DNA of 64,000 bases from Phormidesmis priestleyi ULC007 (GCF_001895925.1 NZ_MPPI01000016.1:21795-85794); one strand, 5' to 3'; counted from the stretch's first letter, positions 43,829 to 53,339 are shown. Made by a program: numbers and translations. Notes: generated by a model not told the origin, from the letters alone.

Positions 43829-45136
43829 TTAATCTTGAGGCCTAACACCAAACCACTTGCGATAAATCTCCGCATAGGTGCCATTTTCCTTTAGGGTCAA
43901 GATCGCTTGATTAATGGGTTTGCGGTAAGGACTATCTCTCGGCATGACGATCGAATAAAACTGATCTCGAAACGGTGTTCCCACAATCTGAACCCTATCT
44001 CGCCTTTCATGGGAGGCATAGTAGAGCAATAAAGGACGGGGTGCCACGAGAGCATCGACTTTTTTAGCCAACAATGCTTCATAAGCCTGTTCGGGTTGAG
44101 GGAACTCTATCACTTGAAGGTTTTGCTTTTGCAAATAATCAAGGGCTTCGCTGTCTGCAACTACAGCAACAGGACGGTTTTGTAAATCACTTAATCCTTG
44201 AATACTGCCTTGAAGTTCTTGAACTGTTAACTCGGCGGTCATAATAGCCGTGAAATAGGCGACAAAAACAATGCCGACAAAGACCCAAAATAATGCTATA
44301 ACCCTGGCCACAGCTCTTTTGGGCATTTCTTCTGCTTGCCCTACGAGGGCTAACATTGTCCACCAAAGCGCTTGAAAGATGCCGGGCAAATAGGATGGAT
44401 TGTCAATCAATTCCTTGTTATTGCGTTCAAAATACCAGACGATATGCACGGGTATTAGCATCAAGAGGGTGACAATACCAAATAACCTGAGGAGACTGGG
44501 ATCAAGCAATCTCTGCAATAACTTCCGCTCAGAGTGTCTAGTTTGTTCATCTCGATCGAGCACCATAATTTGCAACCCTCCAGAGAGAATCGGATGGGAG
44601 AAATCGAAATCCTGTTCTCGTTGTCTGGTAATGGCGATCGCGGCGATGCCCAAGTCAGCCTGCCCCAAACTAATCGCGTTCAGAATTTCGGGCACATTTG
44701 TATAGGTCTTCAGTTCCGCCTTTCTTTGCAATTGCTCTAGAATACTCCGTCCCAGATCGGCGCTAAACCCGACGATTTGTCCGTCTTTCTCAAAGACATC
44801 TGGTTTGATGAAGCGGGTTGCAATTCGCAGCGGTTGAGCGCTATTTGCCGCAGGGGGAAGTTCGGGAGAAGGGGATGGAGATTGAGTATGTGCAGGGGAT
44901 GCCACGAATAATACCGTCAATAACAACAGAGCGATCAGTGCTCTTCGGGCCTTGTCTTGCCATCTTTTTGCACAGGATTGAGGGCGATCGCTGATTGCGC
45001 TGAGTGGTGTGCGATCGTTCCTTTGGATCAAGCAAGAAATGAGATAGCGCTTTGCTTTCACAGTCTGCCAAAGTGAAACTAATATATTATATCCTGTGTT
45101 CCTAAACCGTTGTCGTGGAGAAAAGCGTTGGCGCAT
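43829..45136 (-). CDS. GluR0-like ligand-gated channel / ionotropic receptor protein
   Basis: About 435 residues. A membrane segment near 65-82 is followed by the first ligand-binding lobe (LRIATRFIKPDVFEKDGQIV, FSADLGRSILEQL). The pore module comes next: a helix (LFGIVTLLMLIPVHIVWYFE), a P-loop (FQALWWTMLALVGQAEEMP) and a helix (VIALFWVFVGIVFVAYFTAI). The second lobe ends the protein (KENGTYAEIYRKWFG). This is the prokaryotic glutamate-receptor layout, but the potassium filter TVGYG is absent. ATG 45136 overlaps the upstream stop as TGATG, so translation is coupled to the MFS gene. Confidence 0.8.
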   Translation of the reverse strand: MRQRFSPRQRFRNTGYNILVSLWQTVKAKRYLISCLIQRNDRTPLSAISDRPQSCAKRWQDKARRALIALLLLTVLFVASPAHTQSPSPSPELPPAANSAQPLRIATRFIKPDVFEKDGQIVGFSADLGRSILEQLQRKAELKTYTNVPEILNAISLGQADLGIAAIAITRQREQDFDFSHPILSGGLQIMVLDRDEQTRHSERKLLQRLLDPSLLRLFGIVTLLMLIPVHIVWYFERNNKELIDNPSYLPGIFQALWWTMLALVGQAEEMPKRAVARVIALFWVFVGIVFVAYFTAIMTAELTVQELQGSIQGLSDLQNRPVAVVADSEALDYLQKQNLQVIEFPQPEQAYEALLAKKVDALVAPRPLLLYYASHERRDRVQIVGTPFRDQFYSIVMPRDSPYRKPINQAILTLKENGTYAEIYRKWFGVRPQD

Positions 45137-46764
45137 CACGATCGGGTTGCAGGATACTTGGGCAGGGTTGTAGCGAACAGAAAACAAATTCCTGTGAACA
45201 TCAGTGCAATCAACAGTGAAGTTTTCATGCCTGAATTGACCGCCTCAAGGTTAATCGATCGCAGCATAGGATAAATTGATGGCGGCACTTTGTTAACCAA
45301 GACTGTTCTGATTTCTTCTCTAGAAAGCGTTTGAATCATTTCTTGTAATTCAGCAATGACCAGACCGCGTTGAGCTGGCTCTAATGTTTTGCCAAGCTGT
45401 TGTAAGATGCCATCCACAATGTCGCGAGAGGCAAAAAATACTAGCAATGTACCGAGAATTGCTCTTCCCAATGAGCTACCCAAATTTTGAGCCGGATTAT
45501 AAATTCCAGAGCCTTCCGGTTTCTCATCTACTGAAGCAGTTGAGTAAGTGAGACCCGTAATATACGACACAAATAACCCTGAACCTACACCCATAATAAT
45601 TAACCCCGGCATCAGTTCAAGTGAGGTGACTTGAAGATGTAAGCTGATGTAGAGTGTCCAAATGCCACCCGCAAGCAGAGCAATCCCAGTATGCAGGACG
45701 TACTTGGGCACGAAGCGACCGCTCAAAGGCAAATACTTCAAAACGGCAACGACCACAATGATCATGGTCAGGTTATAGGGAATCACCGTCAGCGCAGTTC
45801 TAAATGGATTCAGCGATAGCGCAACAGGCACAAACTGATAGAGATTAAACTGCACCCCTGTTGTAATCAGCACATGCAGCATTGAAGTGAGTACTCCTAG
45901 TACAAATCCTCGCTTCCGCAAGAGTCCGGCTCGGAGTAAAGAAGCCCCACATCGGTCTGCCTGCCGTCGCTGCCAAAAGACGAAGAACCCTAGAGTAATC
46001 ATCCCCACAGCCATTAATGTGGGCACGATCGAGAGCTGAAACGGTGGAATGACTAAACCTGCAACTGAAAACACGCGCTTCGGTTCCCACCAGCCAAATT
46101 CTCCTGCTAGGCTAACGCCTAGTAAAATAGAACCAAGTCCTAAAAATGAGAGCAATCCGCCGACCCAATCAATCGGCTGCTGACTGAGAACTGCCAGCTT
46201 TGGCAGCGATCGCCGCAACACCAAGATGACAAGAAGCACGCCGAGCGAGGGCAAAAATGCCCAACGCCAACTAAAGTTTGAGGCGAGATAGCCGCCCAGC
46301 AACCCACCAGACAAGCCGCCCAGCGACGAAGCCACAATTAGCACTAAGATTGCCCGCTCTGCCGCTTTGCCCTGGCAGAATAGATCCGCGATCGTCCAGG
46401 GGGCGCTAATTAAAGGAGTGGCAGCTAGACCCGTCAACAGCGCAAAACTGACCGTCAGCCCTGCGATCGTAGGGCTTAGGGAGGTCAGAACAATCCCGAT
46501 GCCATAGACGATCAAGCCAATGACGAAGACGCGAGTTCGACCATAAAAGCGGCACAGGTTTTCTGTTGTGGGTGCGAAGGAAGCCGTGACCAGCGAGAAA
46601 AGTACGAGAATACTCTGAATATAGCCAACGCTCGAATCGAGATCTTGCACAATCGAGGGCATAATGGCGGGCACAACACTGACGTTATAGGCAATCATAA
46701 ATAAGGTGAGACTAATTGCCCAAAAGCCCCGCCGCCCAAGTTGAACCGTCTGCGCTTGCTCCAT
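45136..46764 (-). CDS. MFS transporter, 14-helix drug-export type
   Basis: 542 residues. Many hydrophobic helices with the MFS signatures ENLCRFYGRTRVFVIGLIVY (loop 2-3) and SSLGGLSGGLLGGYLASNFS with WRWAFLP (motif C region), as in DHA2-type efflux pumps. Substrate unknown. A perfect inverted repeat lies 40-66 bp upstream and could be an operator. The downstream channel gene is translationally coupled, an unusual pairing. Confidence 0.82.
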   Translation of the reverse strand: MEQAQTVQLGRRGFWAISLTLFMIAYNVSVVPAIMPSIVQDLDSSVGYIQSILVLFSLVTASFAPTTENLCRFYGRTRVFVIGLIVYGIGIVLTSLSPTIAGLTVSFALLTGLAATPLISAPWTIADLFCQGKAAERAILVLIVASSLGGLSGGLLGGYLASNFSWRWAFLPSLGVLLVILVLRRSLPKLAVLSQQPIDWVGGLLSFLGLGSILLGVSLAGEFGWWEPKRVFSVAGLVIPPFQLSIVPTLMAVGMITLGFFVFWQRRQADRCGASLLRAGLLRKRGFVLGVLTSMLHVLITTGVQFNLYQFVPVALSLNPFRTALTVIPYNLTMIIVVVAVLKYLPLSGRFVPKYVLHTGIALLAGGIWTLYISLHLQVTSLELMPGLIIMGVGSGLFVSYITGLTYSTASVDEKPEGSGIYNPAQNLGSSLGRAILGTLLVFFASRDIVDGILQQLGKTLEPAQRGLVIAELQEMIQTLSREEIRTVLVNKVPPSIYPMLRSINLEAVNSGMKTSLLIALMFTGICFLFATTLPKYPATRS

Positions 46765-46803
46765 GGAACACCTCTCAATCCTTTAGCCGCTATCAGGAAT
46801 GAA

Positions 46804-46830
46804 CAATCTTAAGAATGTTCCTTAAGATTG
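46804..46830. promoter_or_regulatory. Perfect inverted repeat upstream of MFS gene, putative operator
   Basis: CAATCTTAAG and CTTAAGATTG with a 7-base spacer. The position close to the start codon and the shape fit a dimeric repressor site. No regulator gene is adjacent. Confidence 0.5.
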
Positions 46831-46997
46831 TAAAGAAGCAGATTGCTTTGTGTCCGATGGCGATGAACTCTTTTGAGCAATCATTACATAGTTGATCCAC
46901 GTCGCCACTCTAAATTTTTCTTACTATTCTTTAAGTTTTATTATGCAATCACCTTTTGTAAATAATGGAACGATCGTAGCCATACAGCTTGATCTGA

Positions 46998-47290
46998 CTA
47001 AAACTGAACTTTTCCCTTAAATTGTGTTGAACTGTTGGGAACGGAGGTATTGCAAGAACTTGAAATCACTCGTGAATCAAATACTTCAATGAAACACTTG
47101 CCAGAAGTGTTGATCACCCGCAAACCGTTGGCAGAAGAGGCAAAAGCTCGGACTTGACCTTCTAATGTAAAGCCATTAGAACCCATTGAGTTGCCTGCGC
47201 GACGGCGAGTGATTGCGCCATTATAGTTCACCTCTGCTGGGTTGCCTGCTGGTACGGCGAGGCTCAGAAGAAACTGAGATAATTTACCTT
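46998..47290 (-). pseudogene. Truncated copy of the 29549/30462 C-terminal domain
   Basis: Reads LSQFLLSLAVPAGNPAEVNY, then NGAITRRRAGNSMGSNGFTL, VRAFASSANGLRVINTSGKC, IEVFDSRVISSSCNTS, ending STQFKGKVQF. It aligns with the last two-thirds of the domain in the proteins at 29549 and 30462 but has no signal peptide or start region. The 5' break falls next to AGAACAAGAAAATATGAAAT (about 47300), a sequence repeated near 40243. Confidence 0.65.
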
Positions 47291-47452
47291 TTATATTAGA
47301 ACAAGAAAATATGAAATTGATATGAAGGGACGTTTCTGCTTTAAGGGTAGTGTTGTAAGGACAATTGTGACTGATCGTTCAATCTGGCGGGGCCCGGCAG
47401 TGCCGTGTCCTCATCGTAAATTTTGGGTTTTCAAGTAAGTTTAATAAAGTCC

Positions 47453-48847
47453 TTAACGCTGAGTTGAACGCCGCTCGATCGGACGCAAAACCAGATAAGT
47501 GATTGCAGCGAACAACACGCCTAACCCGAAACCGATATCCATTCCATAAGGCGGATTAAACAGACCTGCGATCGGGCCCACAAAAGCGACTTGAGCCACT
47601 CCTAAGTAAACCCCAAATAATCCCAACGCCATCGCCACGATCGCTGCCCATCCACTGGGTAAGCGATCGGGATTGTTCCAGTCTTCAACATTATATTGTC
47701 CACGTCGGAAGCAGTGTTCGCTCACTAAAATAATTGCCCAAGGACCCAACCAATAGGCGATCAAGAGCAAGAAGGTTTCCAACGTTTGGTCAAAATTTCT
47801 AGAGGCACTAATAGCGATTACGGCATAGACAACTGACCCTGCCAGCGTCCAGATCCAGCGCTTAATTCGTTGAAAAACGCCGCCTAACACTTGAATTGAA
47901 AGCGCCAGACTATAATCGTTTGGAATATTGTTGGCAACCACACTCAGCGCCAACAACAGCATCATCACGGTTCCTAAACTGCCAAGTGGATTCAGTGCGG
48001 CTGCAACTAATTCTCCGCCACTCTTGCCGTTTAATGCGGGAACAGTCGTCAATAATACGCCGAGTGATTCTAACAAAACACACGGAATCCAGATGCCTAA
48101 AAAGGTCAGCCCAAACACTTTGGATGAGGGGGTTGTTTCTGGTTGTTTCGCGCTATAGTCTGCGGCATAAGGGCCCCAACCTGCGGCAGCACCATAAATT
48201 ACGCCGCTAAATGACAGCAGGGACGCGACATAGGCTAGACCGCTCGATTTTGCCGTTACGATCGTGGCTTGAGGCACATTGATGACTGCGATTGCCAGAA
48301 AAATTAGCCCCATCGGCATCCAAGCATATCGCCCATAACGATGCACATAGCGATAGCCGTAAAGACTCACGCTCGTGGTCAGCGCTGTGATGCCTAAAAT
48401 TCCTAACCAGCTTGGAACTATACCCCCACTCAACGCTTGTACTAACTGTCCGCCCACAATCACATTTACCACTGACCAGCCGAGGCAGGTAATGACATTG
48501 AACATTGCCATCACACTCGCACCTACCCAACCGAACGAAAAGCGCGCGATCGTCATTTGGCGTAAGCCGAGCTTCGGGCCCAAGGTCGCAAAAAATGCAA
48601 CCGATGAAACGCCAAGGAGATTGAACACGACAATTACACCGATGCTGTCCCACACGCCCAGTCCAAATACATTGATTGCTAACGCGCCTAACACGATCGT
48701 GGAAAGCACGGTGTTTGCTGCCAGCCACAGGGTAAAGTTATCCAAAATCCGCACATGCGATCGTGCTGTCGGTAAAACGCGCTCGATCCCTTGCGCCTCA
48801 ATGCCCTGCTTTGGACGAACATTTCTCTGTTCAACAACTCGGCTCAT
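47453..48847 (-). CDS. NCS1-family cytosine/purine-type permease
   Basis: 464 residues from ATG 48847 (48907 possible). About 12 membrane helices with the NCS1 pattern: IEAQGIERVLPTARS before helix 1, GLGVWDSIGVIVVFNLLG, GPKLGLRQMTIARFSFGWVG and AAGWGPYAADYSAKQPETTP. It would import a nucleobase or related compound by cation symport. No linked deaminase gene; divergent from hisA. Confidence 0.8.
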   Translation of the reverse strand: MSRVVEQRNVRPKQGIEAQGIERVLPTARSHVRILDNFTLWLAANTVLSTIVLGALAINVFGLGVWDSIGVIVVFNLLGVSSVAFFATLGPKLGLRQMTIARFSFGWVGASVMAMFNVITCLGWSVVNVIVGGQLVQALSGGIVPSWLGILGITALTTSVSLYGYRYVHRYGRYAWMPMGLIFLAIAVINVPQATIVTAKSSGLAYVASLLSFSGVIYGAAAGWGPYAADYSAKQPETTPSSKVFGLTFLGIWIPCVLLESLGVLLTTVPALNGKSGGELVAAALNPLGSLGTVMMLLLALSVVANNIPNDYSLALSIQVLGGVFQRIKRWIWTLAGSVVYAVIAISASRNFDQTLETFLLLIAYWLGPWAIILVSEHCFRRGQYNVEDWNNPDRLPSGWAAIVAMALGLFGVYLGVAQVAFVGPIAGLFNPPYGMDIGFGLGVLFAAITYLVLRPIERRSTQR

Positions 48848-48975
48848 TGTTTTGTGATTTGGGGATGACTTTCCAATCGAAAAGTTTAACATTATTAATT
48901 TGATCAATCTGCGATCGCATCACCGACAATGTAAGATCTGCTCTCTCTATCTATTCATTAAGGAACAGCAATCTT

Positions 48976-49749
48976 ATGGATGTGATTCCCGCGATCGACC
49001 TGCTAAATGGCAAGTGTGTGCGCCTCTATCAGGGCGATTATGATCAAGCCGAAGTCTTTAACGAAGATCCGGTTGCAATGGCGCAACAGTGGGTCAACCA
49101 AGGCGCAACCCGACTGCACCTCGTCGATCTAGACGGAGCCAAAGCTGGATATCCTGTGAATCTAGAGGCAATTTCAGCGATCGTGCGGGCCCTTGAGATC
49201 CCCATTCAGGTGGGGGGCGGCTTGCGCGATCGTCAAAGCGTCGCCGATTTGTTATCAACTGGCGTTCAACGTGCCATTATAGGAACCGTTGCCGTCGAAA
49301 AACCCGAATTAGTCGCAGCGCTCTGCCGCGAGTTTCCTGGACAGATCATCGTCGGCATCGATGCCCGAAACGGACGGGTTGCCACCAAAGGCTGGCTCGA
49401 AACCTCAGAAGTTGTCGCCACCGAGTTAGCCGAACGAATGGCACAATTAGGGGTAGCAGCAATTATTTACACTGACATTCATCGGGACGGCACCCTTCAA
49501 GGACCCAACTTAGAGGCACTGCGAGAACTAGCCTCCGTCGTTGCAATTCCGGTAATCGCGTCAGGAGGCGTGAGTTCGGTGACTGATTTGTTGAGCTTGT
49601 TGGCACTCGAATCTCAGGGGGTGACAGGGGCGATCGTTGGTCGTGCCCTCTATACAGGCGACGTATCGCTTAAAGAAGCCGTCCGCGCCGTTGGTCAGGG
49701 TCGCTGGCAAGACGTTCCGACCGATCTTGGCTCATCTGCCTTTGCTTAA
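48976..49749 (+). CDS. hisA: Phosphoribosylformimino-5-aminoimidazole carboxamide ribotide isomerase
   Basis: 257 residues, TIM barrel, fourth step of histidine synthesis. [18 protein letters not shown] with catalytic Asp, [21 protein letters not shown] with the second catalytic Asp, [14 protein letters not shown] and [10 protein letters not shown] are all canonical. It stands alone, as his genes usually do in cyanobacteria. A terminator-like hairpin follows at 49894. Confidence 0.95.
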   Translation: MDVIPAIDLLNGKCVRLYQGDYDQAEVFNEDPVAMAQQWVNQGATRLHLVDLDGAKAGYPVNLEAISAIVRALEIPIQVGGGLRDRQSVADLLSTGVQRAIIGTVAVEKPELVAALCREFPGQIIVGIDARNGRVATKGWLETSEVVATELAERMAQLGVAAIIYTDIHRDGTLQGPNLEALRELASVVAIPVIASGGVSSVTDLLSLLALESQGVTGAIVGRALYTGDVSLKEAVRAVGQGRWQDVPTDLGSSAFA

Positions 49750-49809
49750 TTGAGACAGATCTCAAAAACTAGCCAGGTGAATAAATTCTAATCTGTCAAC
49801 CTGTGATAG

Positions 49810-49885
49810 CAGTAGGGGCAATCCCGGCGAGATGCCCTCCGTCAGGGGTAGGCACGGGGCCGCTACCCCTACAGTTATTTCATCT
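49810..49885. repeat. REP-type element after hisA
   Basis: AGTAGGGGCAATCCCGGC to GGGCCGCTACCCCTACAG, then TTATTTCATCTCATTC. Same family as 29424-29534. Confidence 0.6.
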
Positions 49886-49893
49886 CATTCAGT

Positions 49894-49925
49894 AGCGCCA
49901 AATTTGGCGCTCTTTGGTATTTTTT
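49894..49925 (+). terminator. Intrinsic terminator downstream of hisA
   Basis: The perfect palindrome AGCGCCAAATTTGGCGCT is followed by CTTTGGTATTTTTT. A good rho-independent terminator, after the REP element. Confidence 0.75.
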
Positions 49926-50006
49926 CAGCAATTTCTGACCAATTTCTAAAAACCGAAGGAAAATAGAACCGTAGCAACTCTCATTCTTCATCATCAGTAA
50001 AAAAAC

Positions 50007-50735
50007 ATGGCTAACACTAGTAACTTCCGGCAATCAGTCCAGGATGCAAAAAGTCAATCGATCGTCGGCTCAAATGTCATTTCCAAAGCCCTACCCGTGC
50101 TGGGTGGCGGGCTTATATTGACCGCAGTTGGCACATTTGGCGGCTTGCAGGTGATGGAAAACAGTCCTCAAATCTTTATGCCCACATTTATTGGGGCAGT
50201 GATTTTACAACTGATTTTATTCTTCGTCGCTTCCAGCGTAGCTCAAAAAGGCAACAACGGCGTTGCGCTACCCCTGCTTGCGACCTATAGCTTGCTGACA
50301 GGCTACACCCTGAGCGGAATTGTGTCTTTGGCACTGCAAACTCCAGGAGTTGGCATCAATGGAGTCGGGATTGCTGCACTCGGCTGTGGCGTGACGTTTA
50401 TTGCAGCTCGATCGATCGGCTCTAATCTGTCTGAGAAAGACGGCATGGCGCTAACCAAAACCGTGCAGCTTGGAGTCATTGCACTGTTTGTAGTGTTGAT
50501 GGGTCAGCTATTGCTTCATCTGTTTGGAATTCATACACCCAGCTTTTTAGAAGTTGCGATTTCCGGCATTGGCGTATTGCTGTTTGTCGGTGCAGCGGTG
50601 GTTGACTTCTTTGTTCTGCCTCGCACTTACCGCGATGATCAATATATTTCTGCTGCTCTGTCAATGTATCTAACCTACATCAATTTGTTTGTGTTTATTC
50701 TGAGATTTATGATCGCAATCGGCGGTCGTGATTAG
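50007..50735 (+). CDS. Bax inhibitor-1 family membrane protein
   Basis: 242 residues with seven hydrophobic segments, e.g. VLGGGLILTAVGTFGGLQVM, FIGAVILQLILFFVASSVAQ, YSLLTGYTLSGIVSLALQTP, and the late VVDFFVLPRTYRDDQYISAA with LSMYLTYINLFVFILRFMIA. This is the BI-1/YccA-like family, proposed calcium-leak channels. A terminator follows 33 bp after the stop. Confidence 0.85.
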   Translation: MANTSNFRQSVQDAKSQSIVGSNVISKALPVLGGGLILTAVGTFGGLQVMENSPQIFMPTFIGAVILQLILFFVASSVAQKGNNGVALPLLATYSLLTGYTLSGIVSLALQTPGVGINGVGIAALGCGVTFIAARSIGSNLSEKDGMALTKTVQLGVIALFVVLMGQLLLHLFGIHTPSFLEVAISGIGVLLFVGAAVVDFFVLPRTYRDDQYISAALSMYLTYINLFVFILRFMIAIGGRD

Positions 50736-50768
50736 TTCTGATTCTCGATCTGTTTAGTCAATGATTAA

Positions 50769-50798
50769 AGGAGACGTAAATATTTCGTCTCCTCTTTT
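50769..50798 (+). terminator. Intrinsic terminator, possibly bidirectional
   Basis: Stem AGGAGACG/CGTCTCCT followed by CTTTTAT, between BI-1 (plus) and a broken Uma2 gene (minus). Confidence 0.75.
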
Positions 50799-51084
50799 AT
50801 TGAGGAAAGACTCTAGACAATTCTAAAATGAGAGGCAATGTGATGGGCGACTGACAGCGTATTGTTGCCCGATCGGACACGAGCTTAAGCAACTCGCGGA
50901 TTAGCTTAGTTAAACAAACCTCATGAGGTCTTCCCTTGGCTGCCATTTCAAAAAGTTCTCCTCGAATTAACTCAACGCGATCGTGCTCCCCAAAAAAACC
51001 GAGTTCACCCAAGCGGTGATAGTCTTCTAGGGTAAAGCGCTTAACAGTTGGGACGTTAGGACGTTTGAGCGCAGGGAGATTCAT
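50797..51084 (-). pseudogene. 3'-truncated Uma2-family gene
   Basis: From ATG 51084 (MNLPALKRPNVPTVKRFTLE) the Uma2 pattern is clear: YHRLGELGFFGEHDRVELIR, GELFEMAAKGRPHE, RCQSPITLP. After ITLP the normal EPDI catalytic half is replaced by a short unrelated tail LILELSRVFPQ and a stop at the terminator. The protein would lack the nuclease active site. Confidence 0.75.
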
Positions 51085-51168
51085 AGTTGTCACATTAAAA
51101 TCATCTCGTTGATCGAATTGTAGCGGACTGTCCTTTAGAATAAGCATCTAGTCTATTGTTCAAAGGGT

Positions 51169-52236
51169 ATGCAGATTCAGATTCAGACCTTCACTGTTCA
51201 TAAGCGGTTTGCCCTCACTATCAGTCGCGGCACCACTGCTCAGACAACAAACATCTGGGTCAGAATTGAGCATGACGGCATCGAAGGCTGGGGAGAAGCC
51301 GCACCGTTTTCAGTCGGAGAAAAGCCCCAGACCACCGAAGCGATCGCCCGTTCTCTACAAGCGATCGCGCCGCTACTCAAAGCCTTGAACCCGCTCGAAC
51401 GTCAGCGCATCGATCGCTTAATGGCAGAAACTCGCCTCCCATCAGCCGCCCGTGCTGCCTTAGATGTGGCGCTTCATGACTGGGTGGGCAAACAGGCAAA
51501 TCTACCGCTCTGGCAACTGTGGGGGTTAGAGCGCGATCGCATTGTTCCAACTTCGGTGACGATCGGCATCAGTTCGCCCGAAGATGCCAAGCAGCGCGTG
51601 TGGGATTGGTTGGGCAAAGGCACGATCGCGGCACCACTCCAAGGCATTCAGGCGCTAAAAATCAAACTCGGCAACCCTGATGGTATGGAAGCCGATCAAG
51701 CAATGCTGTTAGCCGTCAAAGCAGCCGCGCCGCACATTTCGCAAATTAGTGTCGATGCTAACGGGGGCTGGAATGTAAACACGGCGCTCAAAATGTCGTT
51801 CTGGCTGGCAGATCAGGGCATCACTTATATCGAGCAACCGTTACTCAAAGGTCAAGAAGCCGACCTCGCAAAGCTTTATTACCAGTCTCCTCTGCCCATT
51901 TTTGTCGATGAAAGCTGTTTTACTAGTCGAGATATTCCTTTGTTGGTCGATCGAGTGCATGGCATCAATATCAAATTGCTCAAGTCAGGCGGTTTGTCAG
52001 AAGCGTTACGAATGATTCACACTGCAAAAGCGTTTGGGCTAAAGGTGATGCTTGGCTGCTATTCAGACAGCTCACTTTTGAATACAGCATTGGCGCATCT
52101 CTCTCCATTAGCCGATCACTTGGATTTAGATAGTCATTTAAACTTGTTGGATGATCCGTTTGTGGGTGCGGTGTTTCAAAACGGACGAGTCGTGCCCAAC
52201 AATCAACCGGGGTTAGGCGTACGATTTAGAAATTAG
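51169..52236 (+). CDS. Dipeptide epimerase (L-Ala-D/L-Glu type), enolase superfamily
   Basis: 355 residues. GWGEAAPFSVGEKPQTT in the cap, ARAALDVALHDWVGKQANLP, catalytic LKIKLG (KxK), metal ligands in SVDANGGW, YIEQPL and FVDESC, and second lysine NIKLLKSGG. This set matches muconate-cycloisomerase-like dipeptide epimerases, involved in recycling murein peptides. Specificity is inferred from family resemblance. Confidence 0.85.
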   Translation: MQIQIQTFTVHKRFALTISRGTTAQTTNIWVRIEHDGIEGWGEAAPFSVGEKPQTTEAIARSLQAIAPLLKALNPLERQRIDRLMAETRLPSAARAALDVALHDWVGKQANLPLWQLWGLERDRIVPTSVTIGISSPEDAKQRVWDWLGKGTIAAPLQGIQALKIKLGNPDGMEADQAMLLAVKAAAPHISQISVDANGGWNVNTALKMSFWLADQGITYIEQPLLKGQEADLAKLYYQSPLPIFVDESCFTSRDIPLLVDRVHGINIKLLKSGGLSEALRMIHTAKAFGLKVMLGCYSDSSLLNTALAHLSPLADHLDLDSHLNLLDDPFVGAVFQNGRVVPNNQPGLGVRFRN

Positions 52237-52268
52237 CTGTGGAATGAACAAGCCTAAAACTTCTGCTA

Positions 52269-52646
52269 TCAGGTTTCAGGAATTTTGGGAAACTGACATT
52301 TCACATTGATTTCCAGGTTGCAGCCACCTTTCGCGTTGGCAATATAAGGCACTCCCGCTTCGCTGCTGATGTTGATGCCAAATTTGAGGGTGACTTCGCT
52401 GACTTCTGCCATCGCGACACCTTTGAAAGCATTCAGCGTGTAGAGGGTGTAGGCTCGGATAGTGTGTTCGATCGCTTGAAAATTTTGTGTAATTTGCTTC
52501 TGCGGTTCGTCTGTAAACAAGCCTCGTTTAGGATCACCTGTGCCAATGGGCTTATCGGGTACAAGAACGCCAGAAGCTGTATTTTCGATCGCTTCGATGT
52601 AGATCGTGGTTCCGTCGTCGAGAGTAATTGGGGTGAGTCGTCCCAT
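52269..52646 (-). CDS. CU044_2847 / trypsin-co-occurring domain 1 protein
   Basis: 125 residues. Starts RLTPITLDDGTTIYIEAIEN and ends EVTLKFGINISSEAGVPYIA, NAKGGCNLEINVKCQF, the pattern of the small domain found beside trypsin-like or caspase-like proteases in bacteria. No protease gene is next to it here. Role unknown, perhaps as adaptor or target in a conflict system. Confidence 0.7.
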   Translation of the reverse strand: MGRLTPITLDDGTTIYIEAIENTASGVLVPDKPIGTGDPKRGLFTDEPQKQITQNFQAIEHTIRAYTLYTLNAFKGVAMAEVSEVTLKFGINISSEAGVPYIANAKGGCNLEINVKCQFPKIPET

Positions 52647-52720
52647 TGATGTTTAACCGTTGCAGTTTGTCTACAGTTTAGCTTTGATAGGTGCTGTTCC
52701 TACACCTGAATTGTTGCACT

Positions 52721-53293
52721 TTATATTAGCTGGGCAACATTTTCGTAGAGGGCTTCGATCGCGCAAGCAAAGCCAATGCTGGCAAATTCAACGGTGTCTC
52801 CGGCTCGATAAATTTGGGGCATCCACAAGTTGTCATTGCGCTGAAATCGTTCGACCAGAATTTGTTTTTGGTGGATCAGAGCATATTCTTCAAATTCTGA
52901 GATTGATTTGTAATCGGCGAATTTATCGCCTCGGTCAAAGGCTTCTGTTGAATCGGATAGCACTTCAATGATCAGCTTGGGATGCAGGATGAAGTCTTCG
53001 TCGGAGCGACGATCTCGCTCGTCGCAAGTAACCGCTAAATCGGGATAGTAGAAAAGATTTAAGGTAGGCAGGCGAACCTTCATATCTGTAGCATAGGAAA
53101 TACAGCCTGTACTGCGTAGATAATTGACGAGTAAAGCAGAGAGATTGCCTGTGATGATGACATGAGCTTTGCTTGCCCCTGCCATTGCCACGATTTGTCC
53201 CTGAAGGTATTCGTGTTTGATAGGGCTGATGCGCTCAATCTCTAAATAGTCTTCGGGGGCGAAGTAGGCATGGTTTTTACTAACGGTCATCAC
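52721..53293 (-). CDS. Uma2-family putative endonuclease
   Basis: 190 residues. KNHAYFAPEDYLEIERISPI, YLQGQIVAMAGASKAHVIIT, core PDLAVTCDERDRRSDEDFIL, HPKLIIEVLSDSTEAFDRGD and KFADYKSISEFEEYALIHQK are the Uma2 hallmarks, with the PD-(D/E)xK-like Asp, Glu and Lys in place. Uma2 genes are highly amplified in cyanobacteria; function is uncertain. It opens the toxin-antitoxin island. Confidence 0.85.
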   Translation of the reverse strand: MMTVSKNHAYFAPEDYLEIERISPIKHEYLQGQIVAMAGASKAHVIITGNLSALLVNYLRSTGCISYATDMKVRLPTLNLFYYPDLAVTCDERDRRSDEDFILHPKLIIEVLSDSTEAFDRGDKFADYKSISEFEEYALIHQKQILVERFQRNDNLWMPQIYRAGDTVEFASIGFACAIEALYENVAQLI

Positions 53294-53339
53294 CTGTGTT
53301 CCCTAGAGACTGATCTTGACTATATTGCACTGCGGCTTC

